Assembly (NCBI GenBank): GCA_963789015.1
Contig: CAWBIU010000001.1
Location: 806,001 to 870,000 of the forward strand
From: JAOPZW01 sp963789015
Lineage (GTDB): Bacteria > Actinomycetota > Thermoleophilia > Solirubrobacterales > Solirubrobacteraceae
DNA: 64,000 nt
Direction: 5' to 3'
The notes beneath the pieces were generated by a model that made no database searches, was not told the origin of the DNA, and saw only the letters and a list, made by a program, of their open reading frames with translations. The translations under genes and the position numbers were made by a program. Below, piece by piece: positions 42,295-50,604 of the stretch (position 1 is the first letter of the stretch; each line of letters begins with the position of its first letter).

Positions 42295-44061
42295 CTACCG
42301 GCGCAGGCGCACGCGCACGACCTTCGTGGCGTGCCGCCCGTCCGCGTAGCGGACCGTCACGCCGATCGCGGCGCGGACGATCCGGCCGCGGCGCAGCGCC
42401 GTGCGGATCCGGGACTGCGTGCCCGGGCCGACCGGGATGCGCACCGCCGCGCGGCCGGCGCCGCCGAGGCGTGCGCCGCGGGCGGGGACCTCGATCGCCT
42501 GGGCGAGCTGCGCCCAGCCCAGCGTCACGCCGGCCCGCACCGTGCAGCGCGCCGAGCAGCGCGCCACGACGCGCAGGCCGCGGCTCACCGACTGCAGGGT
42601 GGCGGCGGACGCGCGCAGCGAGGGCACGCGGCGGGCGGGAGGCGCCGCGGCGCCCGCCGCCGCGCGGCTCGAGGAGCCGCGCTCGTAGGCGCCGATGTCC
42701 GTGTAGCGGTTCGACCCGGTGCCCCGGTTGCGCATCCCGCTGTCGTCGTGGCGGCGGGCGCCGCGGCGGTCGCGGCGCGGGACGTTGTAGCGGCTCGTGC
42801 CCGCGTCGATGGCGGGGCTGCGGGCGCCGAGGCGGACGTCGTCCTTGGCCAGGTCGAGGAACCGCGGCGAGACGCCGAGGCGCGAGTGCGAGCCGTCGAC
42901 GCTGTCACGGAACGGGTTCTCGCCGATGATGTTGTAGTCGGCCACCGAGACCTTCAGCTTCCGGTCCAGGTCCAGGCGGCTGAAGATGTTGTTGACGATC
43001 ACGAAGCCGCGGCGGTTGACCGGGAACTCGTCGTTCCAGCGCATGAGCGTCGGCCCGCCGCCCCAGAACGTGTTGTTGGCGATCCGCAGGCTGTTCTGGA
43101 TGTTGTCGAGCTGCAGCGGCCAGGACTCCGACCGCAGGATGACGTTGTTCTCGATCACCCAGTCGCTGACCTGGTGCGTCGTCGAGGTCAGGATGCCGGC
43201 GTCGTTGTCGCGCGCGAAGTTGCCGCGGATGCGCATCGTGTTCGAGCCGAGGCTCTGGATGATGTCGGCGTGCGACCAGTCGTGGTCGGGGCTGTGGATC
43301 CGCTCGAAGACGTTGTCCTCGATGCGCACGTTGGACGCGTCGGTCTGGACCCCGTCGTTCGGCAGGTTGGAGAAGCGGTTGCCCCGGATCACGACGTTGC
43401 GGATCGGGCCCTGGTCGCCGGTGATGACCCAGATGCCGAAGCCGTCCTCGCTCGGCCCGGGCGGACCGGGCAGGTCGTGGACGTTGTTGCGAAGGAAGCT
43501 GATGTTGCGGCTCGGGCGCACGTGCGTCGACACCGTCATGTCGTTGCCGACGACCTGGATGTGGTCGTTGCCGGTGAAGATCAGGTTCGCGTGGCCGTTG
43601 ATGCGCAGGCCCTGGAAGCGGAAGTAGCTCGCGTTCGTGGTCGAGAAGCTGTCCAGCACCGCCTGCTCGCCCGGGTAGGAGCGGAACGTCACGTATGAGT
43701 TGCGGCGCACGTTCGTGACCTCGAGCCGCGGGTAGCTGCCGCGCCGGATCATCACCGTCGTTCCCGAGGGCGCCTTGCTGACGGCGCGCCCGAGGCTGCA
43801 CCACGGCGTCGAGGGCGAGCTGGCGCCCGAGGCCGAGCGGCTGTCGCTGCAGCTCCCGCCGACGGAGTCCTTGTCGACGTAGACGCGGCCGTCGGCCGCG
43901 GTCTCGCCGACGGGCTCGTCACTCGCCTCCGCGCCGGCGGGCGTGGGGGTGACCACGGTCTCGGTCGTCGAGCACGCGTTGAGCACGAGGGCCAGCGCGA
44001 GCACGCCGGCGACCCCGCGCGCGCGGGCCACCAGGGTCCGACGGCGCTCGTCCTCGATCAC
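42295..44061 (-). CDS. Secreted right-handed beta-helix lipoprotein (paralogue B)
   Basis: 588 residues, paralogous to the lipoprotein at 39379-41082. The signal peptide ends ALVLNAC. The shared motif is YVDKDSVGGSCSDSRSA, followed by TPWCSLGRAV, GTTVMIRRGSYPRLEV and beta-helix repeats (NNVHDLPGPPG, NRFSNLPNDGVQTD, NNTFWGGGPTLMRW). The C-terminal domain ends VVRVRLRR. A putative extracytoplasmic glycan-active or glycan-binding protein. The ATG overlaps the stop of the acyl ligase gene by 4 bases, so unlike paralogue A it is cotranslated with the amidotransferase/acyl block. 104 bases separate it from the convergent GNAT gene; nothing was seen there. Confidence 0.8.
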   Translation of the reverse strand: MIEDERRRTLVARARGVAGVLALALVLNACSTTETVVTPTPAGAEASDEPVGETAADGRVYVDKDSVGGSCSDSRSASGASSPSTPWCSLGRAVSKAPSGTTVMIRRGSYPRLEVTNVRRNSYVTFRSYPGEQAVLDSFSTTNASYFRFQGLRINGHANLIFTGNDHIQVVGNDMTVSTHVRPSRNISFLRNNVHDLPGPPGPSEDGFGIWVITGDQGPIRNVVIRGNRFSNLPNDGVQTDASNVRIEDNVFERIHSPDHDWSHADIIQSLGSNTMRIRGNFARDNDAGILTSTTHQVSDWVIENNVILRSESWPLQLDNIQNSLRIANNTFWGGGPTLMRWNDEFPVNRRGFVIVNNIFSRLDLDRKLKVSVADYNIIGENPFRDSVDGSHSRLGVSPRFLDLAKDDVRLGARSPAIDAGTSRYNVPRRDRRGARRHDDSGMRNRGTGSNRYTDIGAYERGSSSRAAAGAAAPPARRVPSLRASAATLQSVSRGLRVVARCSARCTVRAGVTLGWAQLAQAIEVPARGARLGGAGRAAVRIPVGPGTQSRIRTALRRGRIVRAAIGVTVRYADGRHATKVVRVRLRR

Positions 44062-45632
44062 CGCGCTCCGGACGTCGCAGGCTCGCGCACCGGGCGGCCG
44101 GCGACGGGGAGCGTCGTCAGCGCGCGCTTGTCGATCTTGCCGTTCGGGCTCTTGGGCAGCTGCTCGTGCACGACGACGCGCTTGGGGACCATGTACTCCT
44201 CGAGGCGCTCGGCGCAGTGGCGGCGCAGCGCCGCCGGATCGAGCTCCTCGCCGTCGGCGGGCGCCACGTGCGCGTGGATGGCCTGGCCGAGCAGGCGGTC
44301 GTCGACCCCGATGACGGCGACGTCGCCGACGCCCGGCGCCGTCGCGAGCACCTCCTCGACCTCGCGCGGCGCGACCTTCTCGCCGCGCGACTTGATGATG
44401 TCGTCCAGGCGCCCGACGAAGAACAGGTAGCCCTCCTCGTCACGGCGGAAGAGGTCGCCGGTGGCGAGCACGCGCTCCCACGGCCAGCGGCCCTGGCGCA
44501 GCCGCGCGGCCGTCGCCTCGGGGTCGTTCCAGTAGCCGTGCATCACGTGGCCACCGCGGACCCAGAGCTCGCCGATCTCGTTCGGGCCGACCTCATCGCC
44601 GTGCTCGTCGACGACCCACGCCTCGGTGCCCGGGATCGGCACGCCGACGGACGTCGGGCGCGCGTCGAGCTGGTCGGGCGGCAGGTAGGACACGCGCTTG
44701 CACTCGGTGAGGCCATACATGGAGAACAGCGTTGCCTTCGGGAAGGTGCGCCGGATCCCTTCGATGACCGTCGCCGACAGCGCGGCGCCCGTGTTCGTGA
44801 GCAGGCGCAGGTCGGGCAGCTCGCGCTCGGCCAGCCCGCGCAGCGCGGTCAGGACCTGGAAGAGGGTCGGCACGCCGGGCAGCACGGTGATCCGCTCGCG
44901 CTCGAGCAACTCGACCACGCGGCCCGCGAAGGCGAAGCCGGGCTCGAGGAACAGCGTCGCGCCGACGCGGATCGACATCAGCAGCTGGTACAGGCCGTAG
45001 TCGAAGGACAGCGGCAGCACGCAGAGCAGGCGGTCGTCGCCGCGCAGGCCGAGGTACTCGACGATCGACCCGCAGGCGAAGGCCATGTTGGAGTGGTCGA
45101 GCGTGACGCCCTTGGGGCGGCCGGTCGATCCCGAGGTGTAGATGACCGCGGCCAGGTCGACGGTGAGCGCCGGGGCCGGCGGCTCGGCGGGGCCGGCGGC
45201 GAGCTCCTCGAGCGAGGGCAGGTCGCCGATGCGCCCGCCCACGCCGATCACGCGCTGCAGCGACGGCGCGGCCTCGCCCGCCTCGGCCGCCAGGGCGGCG
45301 AGGTCGTGCGAGCAGATCATCGTCTCGGCGCCCGAGTCGCCGAGCACGTAGGCCAGCTTGTCGCCCTTGATCGTCGGGTTCATGGGCAGGAACGCGGCGC
45401 CGGCGCGCAGCACACCGTAGATCGCGATCGCCGCCTGCAGGCCGTTGGGCAGCACGACCGCGACGCGGTCGCCGCGGTGCACGCCGAGGGCGACGAGGCC
45501 CGCGGCGACGCCGTCGACCGCGCGGTCGAGCTCGGCGTAGGTCAGTCGCTCCTCGCCCGCGGCGAGCGCGAGCTTCTCACCCTGGCCCGCCGCGGCGGCA
45601 CGCAGGTCCTCGGGAAGGGTGCGGGAGCTCAC
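44058..45632 (-). CDS. AMP-forming acyl ligase (acyl-CoA/acyl-ACP synthetase type)
   Basis: 524 residues of the ANL superfamily. The P-loop motif YTSGSTGRPKGVT, the A5-like SMYGLTE, the ATP-binding TGDLFRRDEEGYLFFVGRLD, and the C-terminal catalytic Lys in KSPNGKIDKRAL are present. It adenylates a carboxylic acid and transfers it to CoA or a phosphopantetheine arm. The GTG start lies in the end of the ACP gene (4-base overlap), which suggests the ACP is its partner. It resembles acyl-CoA ligases found in exopolysaccharide loci. The acid used is unknown. Confidence 0.88.
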   Translation of the reverse strand: MSSRTLPEDLRAAAAGQGEKLALAAGEERLTYAELDRAVDGVAAGLVALGVHRGDRVAVVLPNGLQAAIAIYGVLRAGAAFLPMNPTIKGDKLAYVLGDSGAETMICSHDLAALAAEAGEAAPSLQRVIGVGGRIGDLPSLEELAAGPAEPPAPALTVDLAAVIYTSGSTGRPKGVTLDHSNMAFACGSIVEYLGLRGDDRLLCVLPLSFDYGLYQLLMSIRVGATLFLEPGFAFAGRVVELLERERITVLPGVPTLFQVLTALRGLAERELPDLRLLTNTGAALSATVIEGIRRTFPKATLFSMYGLTECKRVSYLPPDQLDARPTSVGVPIPGTEAWVVDEHGDEVGPNEIGELWVRGGHVMHGYWNDPEATAARLRQGRWPWERVLATGDLFRRDEEGYLFFVGRLDDIIKSRGEKVAPREVEEVLATAPGVGDVAVIGVDDRLLGQAIHAHVAPADGEELDPAALRRHCAERLEEYMVPKRVVVHEQLPKSPNGKIDKRALTTLPVAGRPVREPATSGAR

Positions 45633-45895
45633 GCCGGTCGCTTGCGCTCGACGTACTCGGCGATCGCGGTGATGGAGCCGAAGTTGTCCTCGGTGATCTC
45701 GACGTCCTCGATGGCGATGCCGTAACGGGTCTGGACCTCCTCGACGAGCTCGACGAACCCGAGCGAGTCGATCACGCCGAGGGTCAGCAGCGGGTCGTCG
45801 TCGCCGAGAACGAGATCGGGCTGCAGGTAGAGGAAGTTCTCCTCGATGAAGGCGCGGATCTCATGTCGCACGCTGGTCTGGGTCTGCTGGGCCAT
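45629..45895 (-). CDS. Acyl carrier protein
   Basis: 88 residues. The phosphopantetheine attachment Ser is in GVIDSLGFVELVEEV (the DSL motif). The acidic helix layout and length are normal for a stand-alone carrier protein. GGGAG lies about 6 bases before the ATG. Directly coupled to the acyl ligase gene, it is likely charged by it and is distinct from the fatty-acid synthesis ACP, whose genes are absent here. A copy of the shared 12-base motif lies 37 bases upstream of the start. Confidence 0.9.
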   Translation of the reverse strand: MAQQTQTSVRHEIRAFIEENFLYLQPDLVLGDDDPLLTLGVIDSLGFVELVEEVQTRYGIAIEDVEITEDNFGSITAIAEYVERKRPA

Positions 45896-45931
45896 ATGGC
45901 TCCCTTCCCTGCCTCATGGGGACTGGTATGT

Positions 45932-45943
45932 GACGAACGGGCG
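45932..45943 (-). promoter_or_regulatory. Shared 12-base motif variant CGCCCGTTCGTC, copy 2
   Basis: One base different from the copies at 39301-39312 and 54110-54121. It lies in the 79-base gap between asnB and the ACP gene, where an internal promoter would be possible. Confidence 0.3.
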
Positions 45944-45974
45944 AGCGTGCCGAGTCCTTCCGCGGCGCCGCCGG

Positions 45975-47945
45975 TCAGGCGGCGGCGCGCACGGGCGCGT
46001 CGAGCTCCACGCGGACGCGTGGAGCCTCCTCCTCCACCGGGTACCGGCCGGCGTCGCCGGCGCACAGCTGCTCGTGCCAGACCTGCGTCGACAGGACGCC
46101 GACGAGCGCCATGTTCTCGCGCGGGCCGAGCGTGCGCCCCGAACGGCAGCGGCGCAGCAGGCCCTCGACGCGGTCGGGGTCGAACAGGCCGACCTCGCGC
46201 AGCGCGGACGCCGACAGGCGCTCGTCGACCCAGGCCGGCGGCTCGTCGCGGAAGAACGGGTCGACCTCGGGCGCCCGGTAGGGCTGCTTGCGCCGCTCGG
46301 CGATGCTCGCGGGCAGCACGCGGCCGGCCGCGTCGCGGACGGCGACCTTGTCGCGCAGCCCGTCGAGCTTGCGATGGTCGGGCAGCGCCCGGGCGTGGGC
46401 GAACACGCGGTGGTCGAGGAACGGGTAGCGGCCCTCGACGCCGTGGGCCATCGCGACGCGGTCGCCCTGGGCGGCGAGCAGATGGTCGCCGAGCAGGGTC
46501 GTGACCTCGAGGTGCGCCGCACGCTCGAGCGCAGGCCAGCCGTCGAAGCCCGCGGGCAGCATCGACCGCAGCCCGGCCAGCGGGTCCCCGGCGGCGACCG
46601 CCTCGGCGACGTCGCGGTCGTAGAGCGCGCGCACGGCGCCGGTCGCGGTCGCGCGCGTGCGGTGCGAGCCGACCGGGTCGCCGGGCGCCGCGGCGTCGAG
46701 CAGGAAGCGCCGCCACGCGGGCCCGCGGCGGCCCCCGGCGCCGGCGAGCTCGGGGTAGAGGCCGTCGACCATCGCCTCGGCGCGCTCGGGGTCGGTCGCG
46801 TGCAGCTCGCGCAGCGCGACCTCCTTGAAGAGGTCATAGCCCCAGAACAGCTCGTCGGCGCCCTCGCCGGTCAGGACGACGGTGATGCCCTGGGCGCGCG
46901 TCTCGCGCGCGAGCAGCCAGAGCGGGACCGGGGCGGTGCGCACGAGCGGCGTCTCGCAGGCGCGGACGACGTCGGGGAACACCGCGGCGATCTCGCCCGG
47001 GCCGATGTCGAGGACGTGATGCGACGTGCGCTGCTCGAGCGCGACCTGCTGCTGGAACTCGCGCTCGTCGTAGCGCGGGTCGCGGAAGGCGACCGAGAAC
47101 GTGCGCAGGCGGTCGCCCACGAGGTCCTTGGTCAGCGCGGTGACGAGGCTCGAGTCCAGCCCGCCCGACAGATACGCCCCGACGGGCACGTCGGCGCGCA
47201 GGCGCAGGCGGATGCTGTCGCGCAGCAGCTCGAGCAGGTCCTCGCCGGCGACGGCGTCGCCGTCGCCGCGCCACGGCTCCCACCAGCGGCGCTCCTCGAC
47301 CACGCGGCCCGCCTCCCAGACGAGCAGGCTCCCGGGCTGCAGCTGCGAGACGCCGCGGAAGGCGGTGCGCGGCGAGCGCGGCGCCCACAGCGTGAAGACG
47401 TCGTCGATGCCCTGCAGGTCGGGCTGCGGATCGACCTCGCCCGAGGCGAACAGCGACTTGGCCTCCGAGCCGAACACGAGGCTGCCGTCGGCCAGGTGGG
47501 CGACGTGCAGCGGGCGCACGCCGAAGCGGTCGCGCACGAGCGTCAGGCGACGGCGCTCCGGCTGCCACCAGGCGAGCGCGAACTGGCCGTTGAAGCGCTC
47601 GAGCGCGGCGGTGCCCCAGCGCTCGAGCGCGCGCAGGACGACCTCGGTGTCGCTCGTCGTCGTGAAGCGCGCGCCGCGGGCCGCGAGCTCGGCGCGCAGC
47701 TCGGGGAAGTTGTAGACCTCGCCGTTGTAGACGAGCACGGAGCCGTCGTCGCCGCACAGCGGCTGCCAGCCGCCGGGCAGGTCCTGGATCGACAGGCGCA
47801 TGTTGGCCAGGCCGGCGCCCGCGCCGATCGCGATGCCGTAGCCGTCCGGGCCGCGATGTCGCGCCGCGCGGACCATTCGCAGCAGCGCCGTCTCGTCGAC
47901 CGGCTGGTGCGCGTGCGGCCGGACGATGCCGGCGATGCCGCACAT
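45975..47945 (-). CDS. asnB: Asparagine synthetase-like amidotransferase
   Basis: 656 residues. The N-terminal glutaminase domain begins MCGIAGIV with the catalytic Cys2, RHRGPDGYG and YNGEVYNFPELRAEL. The synthetase domain has the pyrophosphate loop LSGGLDSSLV and GEGADELFWGYDLF. The classical reaction is ATP-dependent amidation of Asp with Gln as nitrogen donor. Members in capsule and exopolysaccharide loci are thought to amidate sugar or acyl carboxylates instead. It follows nadE by 6 bases in the same operon, and the context argues for a glycan-related substrate. This is inference; the sequence itself does not exclude plain asparagine synthesis. Confidence 0.88.
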   Translation of the reverse strand: MCGIAGIVRPHAHQPVDETALLRMVRAARHRGPDGYGIAIGAGAGLANMRLSIQDLPGGWQPLCGDDGSVLVYNGEVYNFPELRAELAARGARFTTTSDTEVVLRALERWGTAALERFNGQFALAWWQPERRRLTLVRDRFGVRPLHVAHLADGSLVFGSEAKSLFASGEVDPQPDLQGIDDVFTLWAPRSPRTAFRGVSQLQPGSLLVWEAGRVVEERRWWEPWRGDGDAVAGEDLLELLRDSIRLRLRADVPVGAYLSGGLDSSLVTALTKDLVGDRLRTFSVAFRDPRYDEREFQQQVALEQRTSHHVLDIGPGEIAAVFPDVVRACETPLVRTAPVPLWLLARETRAQGITVVLTGEGADELFWGYDLFKEVALRELHATDPERAEAMVDGLYPELAGAGGRRGPAWRRFLLDAAAPGDPVGSHRTRATATGAVRALYDRDVAEAVAAGDPLAGLRSMLPAGFDGWPALERAAHLEVTTLLGDHLLAAQGDRVAMAHGVEGRYPFLDHRVFAHARALPDHRKLDGLRDKVAVRDAAGRVLPASIAERRKQPYRAPEVDPFFRDEPPAWVDERLSASALREVGLFDPDRVEGLLRRCRSGRTLGPRENMALVGVLSTQVWHEQLCAGDAGRYPVEEEAPRVRVELDAPVRAAA

Positions 47946-47951
47946 GCGCCC

Positions 47952-48953
47952 TCAGCTCCCCGTGTCGACGACGACCGGGGCCGCGTGGAGGTACGCGGTC
48001 GCCTGCCGGCGGCGGTCGATCTCGGTGTAGGCGGTCGCCGTGGCCTCGGGCGTGAGGCCCACCTCGCCGGCGAGATCCTCGGGCGCGACGCCGTGGTCGC
48101 GCGCCCACATGAGCACGTCCATCCGGTCGTACGGATGGCCGAAGTAGAACTCCTCCTGCGTCTGCGGCAGGCTGAAGGTCTCCGTCGTCGGGGCGCGGCG
48201 CGCGATCGCCTCGGGCAGCCCGAGCTCCTGCGCCAGCGCGTAGACCTGCGACTTGTAGAGCTGGGCGATCGGCTTGACGTCGGCCGCGCCGTCGCCGCCC
48301 TTGACGAAGAAGCCCTGGTCGTACTCGAGCAGGTTCGGGGTGCCGATGACCGCGTAGGCGAGCCGGTCGGCCCACGTGTACTCGATGAGCTTGCGGACGC
48401 GCTGCTTCATGTTCGTGGCCGAGAGCAGCGCGCGGTAGGCGCCGGAGGGCATCCGGCGGCGGAGCTCGGTGCCGTCGGGGCGCTCGACGACGAGCGAGAA
48501 GACGATCATCCCGCCGGTCGGCGCCGAGCGCACGAGCTTGTGGCGCCAGCTCGGCTCGTACTCGGGGAAGACGCTGCGGATCGCCTCGTCGCGGAGCCGG
48601 TAGCAGCCGAGGCCCTCGAGCGCGGCCGTGATCGGCTCCTCGACGGTCGGGGTGCCGAGCGCCTCGGCGAGCTCCAGGCCGAGGTCGGAGGCGCTGCCGC
48701 CGATGTCGCGCTCGGGCAGTCGCAGGCACATGACCCGCTCCGGCCCGAGAGCGCGCACGCACAGGCCCGCGACCACCCCGGAGTCGACGCCGCCAGAGAC
48801 GGCGACGACGGCGCCGCGGCGGCCGAGCGAGCGGATCGCCGCCGCCGTCCCCTCGGCGAGGCGGTCGGCGAGCGCGCGTACCTCGGTCGGGGACAGATCG
48901 ATCTCGTCCGCGACGCGGGGGGCGGCGGCCGGAGCGGTGGAGCCAGGGGTCAT
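47952..48953 (-). CDS. nadE: NAD(+) synthase-like ATP-pyrophosphatase (NadE family)
   Basis: 333 residues. The PP-loop is VVAVSGGVDSGVVAGL. Family landmarks include LPERDIGGSASDLGLELAEA, NMKQRVRKLIEYTWADRLAY, GTPNLLEYDQGFFVKGGDGA and VKPIAQLYKSQVYALAQELG. NadE amidates nicotinic acid adenine dinucleotide with ammonia or Gln. There is no glutaminase domain here, so ammonia would come from a partner; AsnB is next door. GGAGGT precedes the ATG. Homologues of this type recur in polysaccharide loci, so it may amidate something other than deamido-NAD. I call the family with high confidence and the substrate with low. Confidence 0.85.
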   Translation of the reverse strand: MTPGSTAPAAAPRVADEIDLSPTEVRALADRLAEGTAAAIRSLGRRGAVVAVSGGVDSGVVAGLCVRALGPERVMCLRLPERDIGGSASDLGLELAEALGTPTVEEPITAALEGLGCYRLRDEAIRSVFPEYEPSWRHKLVRSAPTGGMIVFSLVVERPDGTELRRRMPSGAYRALLSATNMKQRVRKLIEYTWADRLAYAVIGTPNLLEYDQGFFVKGGDGAADVKPIAQLYKSQVYALAQELGLPEAIARRAPTTETFSLPQTQEEFYFGHPYDRMDVLMWARDHGVAPEDLAGEVGLTPEATATAYTEIDRRRQATAYLHAAPVVVDTGS

Positions 48954-48982
48954 CGAGACCTCCAGAGGGGGGCCATGGTCGA

Positions 48983-50596
48983 TCAGGAAACGGCGGGCGC
49001 CTCTTCGGGCTTGCGCTCGCCCGGGGCAGATCGGCGGGATGGTTCGTGACCGGACGTCTCGGCCTGCGCCTCGGCGGGCGGTGCGCTGGGGCCGGGCCGC
49101 GCGGCGGCGGGGCGCAGCACGCGCGTCGCGATCCGGGTGAGATCGCTCCACAGGCTCGGGAAGACCCACCACAGCGCCCACGCGTAGGCGGCCAGCCCGG
49201 CGATGCCGGCGAGCACGGCCGCCGGCGCGGCGGCGATCCCGGCCGACTCGGCAGCCTCGAGCACCGCGAAGCCGACGCTGAGCAGCGCGGTGAGCGAGAC
49301 CGTCGCCGGGCCCGCATCGCGCGCGAGCTGGCGCAGCGGCACGCCGAGGCGCCCGAGCAGCAGCGGGTAGGAGGCCGCGAGCACGACCCAGCGGAAGGCG
49401 GCGACGGCGATGCACAGGGCGATCAGCCCCCAGGCCGTCGAGACGACGAGGATCGTGAAGTACGCGGTGAGCTGGACGAGCGTGAAGCGCATGACGCGCC
49501 ACGGGTCGCCGGCGGCGATCGTCATGCCCTCGGCGCCGACGTTGACTGCGGCCGCCAGGCCGCCGGCGGCGAGGATCTGCGCGGGCAGCACGGCGGGCTC
49601 CCAGTTGCTGCCGAGGACGAACGGGATCAGCACCGGGGCGACGAGGATGAACGTGCCCAGCGCGGCGAACACGACGACCGCGTTGGCGCGGATCACCTTC
49701 GCGCGCAGGAGCCGCATGTCCTCGACCGAGCCCGCCCGCGAGAACAGCGGGAAGAGGATCTGCACGAGGATCTTGGAGAACTTGTTCTGGTACTCCACGC
49801 CGAGCAGGAAGGCGCGGTAGTAGTAGCCCGTACGCACCGGGCCGAAGGCCGCGCTGACGATCGCGTAGTCGACGTTGCGCGTGCCCACGAGGGCCATCGC
49901 CGAGGCCGCGTTGGGCAGCCCGAACGAGAGCATCTCGCGCAGCTCGCGCGGGCGCCAGCGCGGCAGCGGCATCGGCGCCGCGCGCTGGTACATGGCGAAG
50001 CTCGTGAGGCCACCGGCGAGCAGGCCGAGGATGATCGCCTCGCCGTCGAGGCCGGCGAGCGCGAGCCCGACCGACACGGTCGTCGACACGAGGATCGTCG
50101 CCATGTCGTTGCGGCTGATGCGCCCGAAGTCGAGCTTTCGCTCGAGCAGCGCGCGAGACACGATCGTCAGCCCGGAGATGACGAACATCGGCGCCATCAG
50201 CGGCAGCAACTCGGTCGTGCGCGCGCCGAACAGCCCGTCGGGCAGGATCGCCGCTACGGCCAGCGTGCCGAGCGCGAGCGCGAAGCTCGTCACCGTGCTG
50301 AGCAGCGCGACCGCCTGGACGTGCGCCCGGGTGATGGTCTTGCGCTGGACCAGGGGCGCGCCGTAGCCGTTGCCGGCGAGCCCGTTGGCGAGCTCGTTGA
50401 CGATCATGACCACGGCCACCGCGCCGAACTCGGCCGGTGGGACGAGGTGCGTGAGCACCACCATCGACACCAGGCCGAGCAGCTCGATCGACCCGCGCGC
50501 CAGCGTCGTCCAGCGCAGGCCGCTGACGGTCGCGTCGCGAAGGGACTGGTCGAGCTCCTCGCCCTTGCCGTCGGTCGTGGTGGGGTCCCCTGGGAT
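48983..50596 (-). CDS. Oligosaccharide flippase (Wzx/MATE-like) with a non-canonical start codon
   Basis: About 537 residues, 12-14 membrane segments. Wzx features include LRWTTLARGSIELLGLVSMV, HLVPPAEFGAVAVVMIVNEL and FGLPNAASAMALVGTRNVDY. It would move lipid-linked repeat units outward. No ATG, GTG or TTG occurs in frame before the first helix. The best start is an ATC (IPGDPTTTDG) 4 bases after a perfect AGGAGG, 9 bases from the DegT stop. The N-terminal DQSLRDATVSGL pattern of this family lies after that ATC, so a later start is unlikely. It follows the DegT gene by 8 bases. Confidence 0.85.
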   Translation of the reverse strand: MPGDPTTTDGKGEELDQSLRDATVSGLRWTTLARGSIELLGLVSMVVLTHLVPPAEFGAVAVVMIVNELANGLAGNGYGAPLVQRKTITRAHVQAVALLSTVTSFALALGTLAVAAILPDGLFGARTTELLPLMAPMFVISGLTIVSRALLERKLDFGRISRNDMATILVSTTVSVGLALAGLDGEAIILGLLAGGLTSFAMYQRAAPMPLPRWRPRELREMLSFGLPNAASAMALVGTRNVDYAIVSAAFGPVRTGYYYRAFLLGVEYQNKFSKILVQILFPLFSRAGSVEDMRLLRAKVIRANAVVVFAALGTFILVAPVLIPFVLGSNWEPAVLPAQILAAGGLAAAVNVGAEGMTIAAGDPWRVMRFTLVQLTAYFTILVVSTAWGLIALCIAVAAFRWVVLAASYPLLLGRLGVPLRQLARDAGPATVSLTALLSVGFAVLEAAESAGIAAAPAAVLAGIAGLAAYAWALWWVFPSLWSDLTRIATRVLRPAAARPGPSAPPAEAQAETSGHEPSRRSAPGERKPEEAPAVS

Positions 50597-50604
50597 GGAT
50601 CCTC

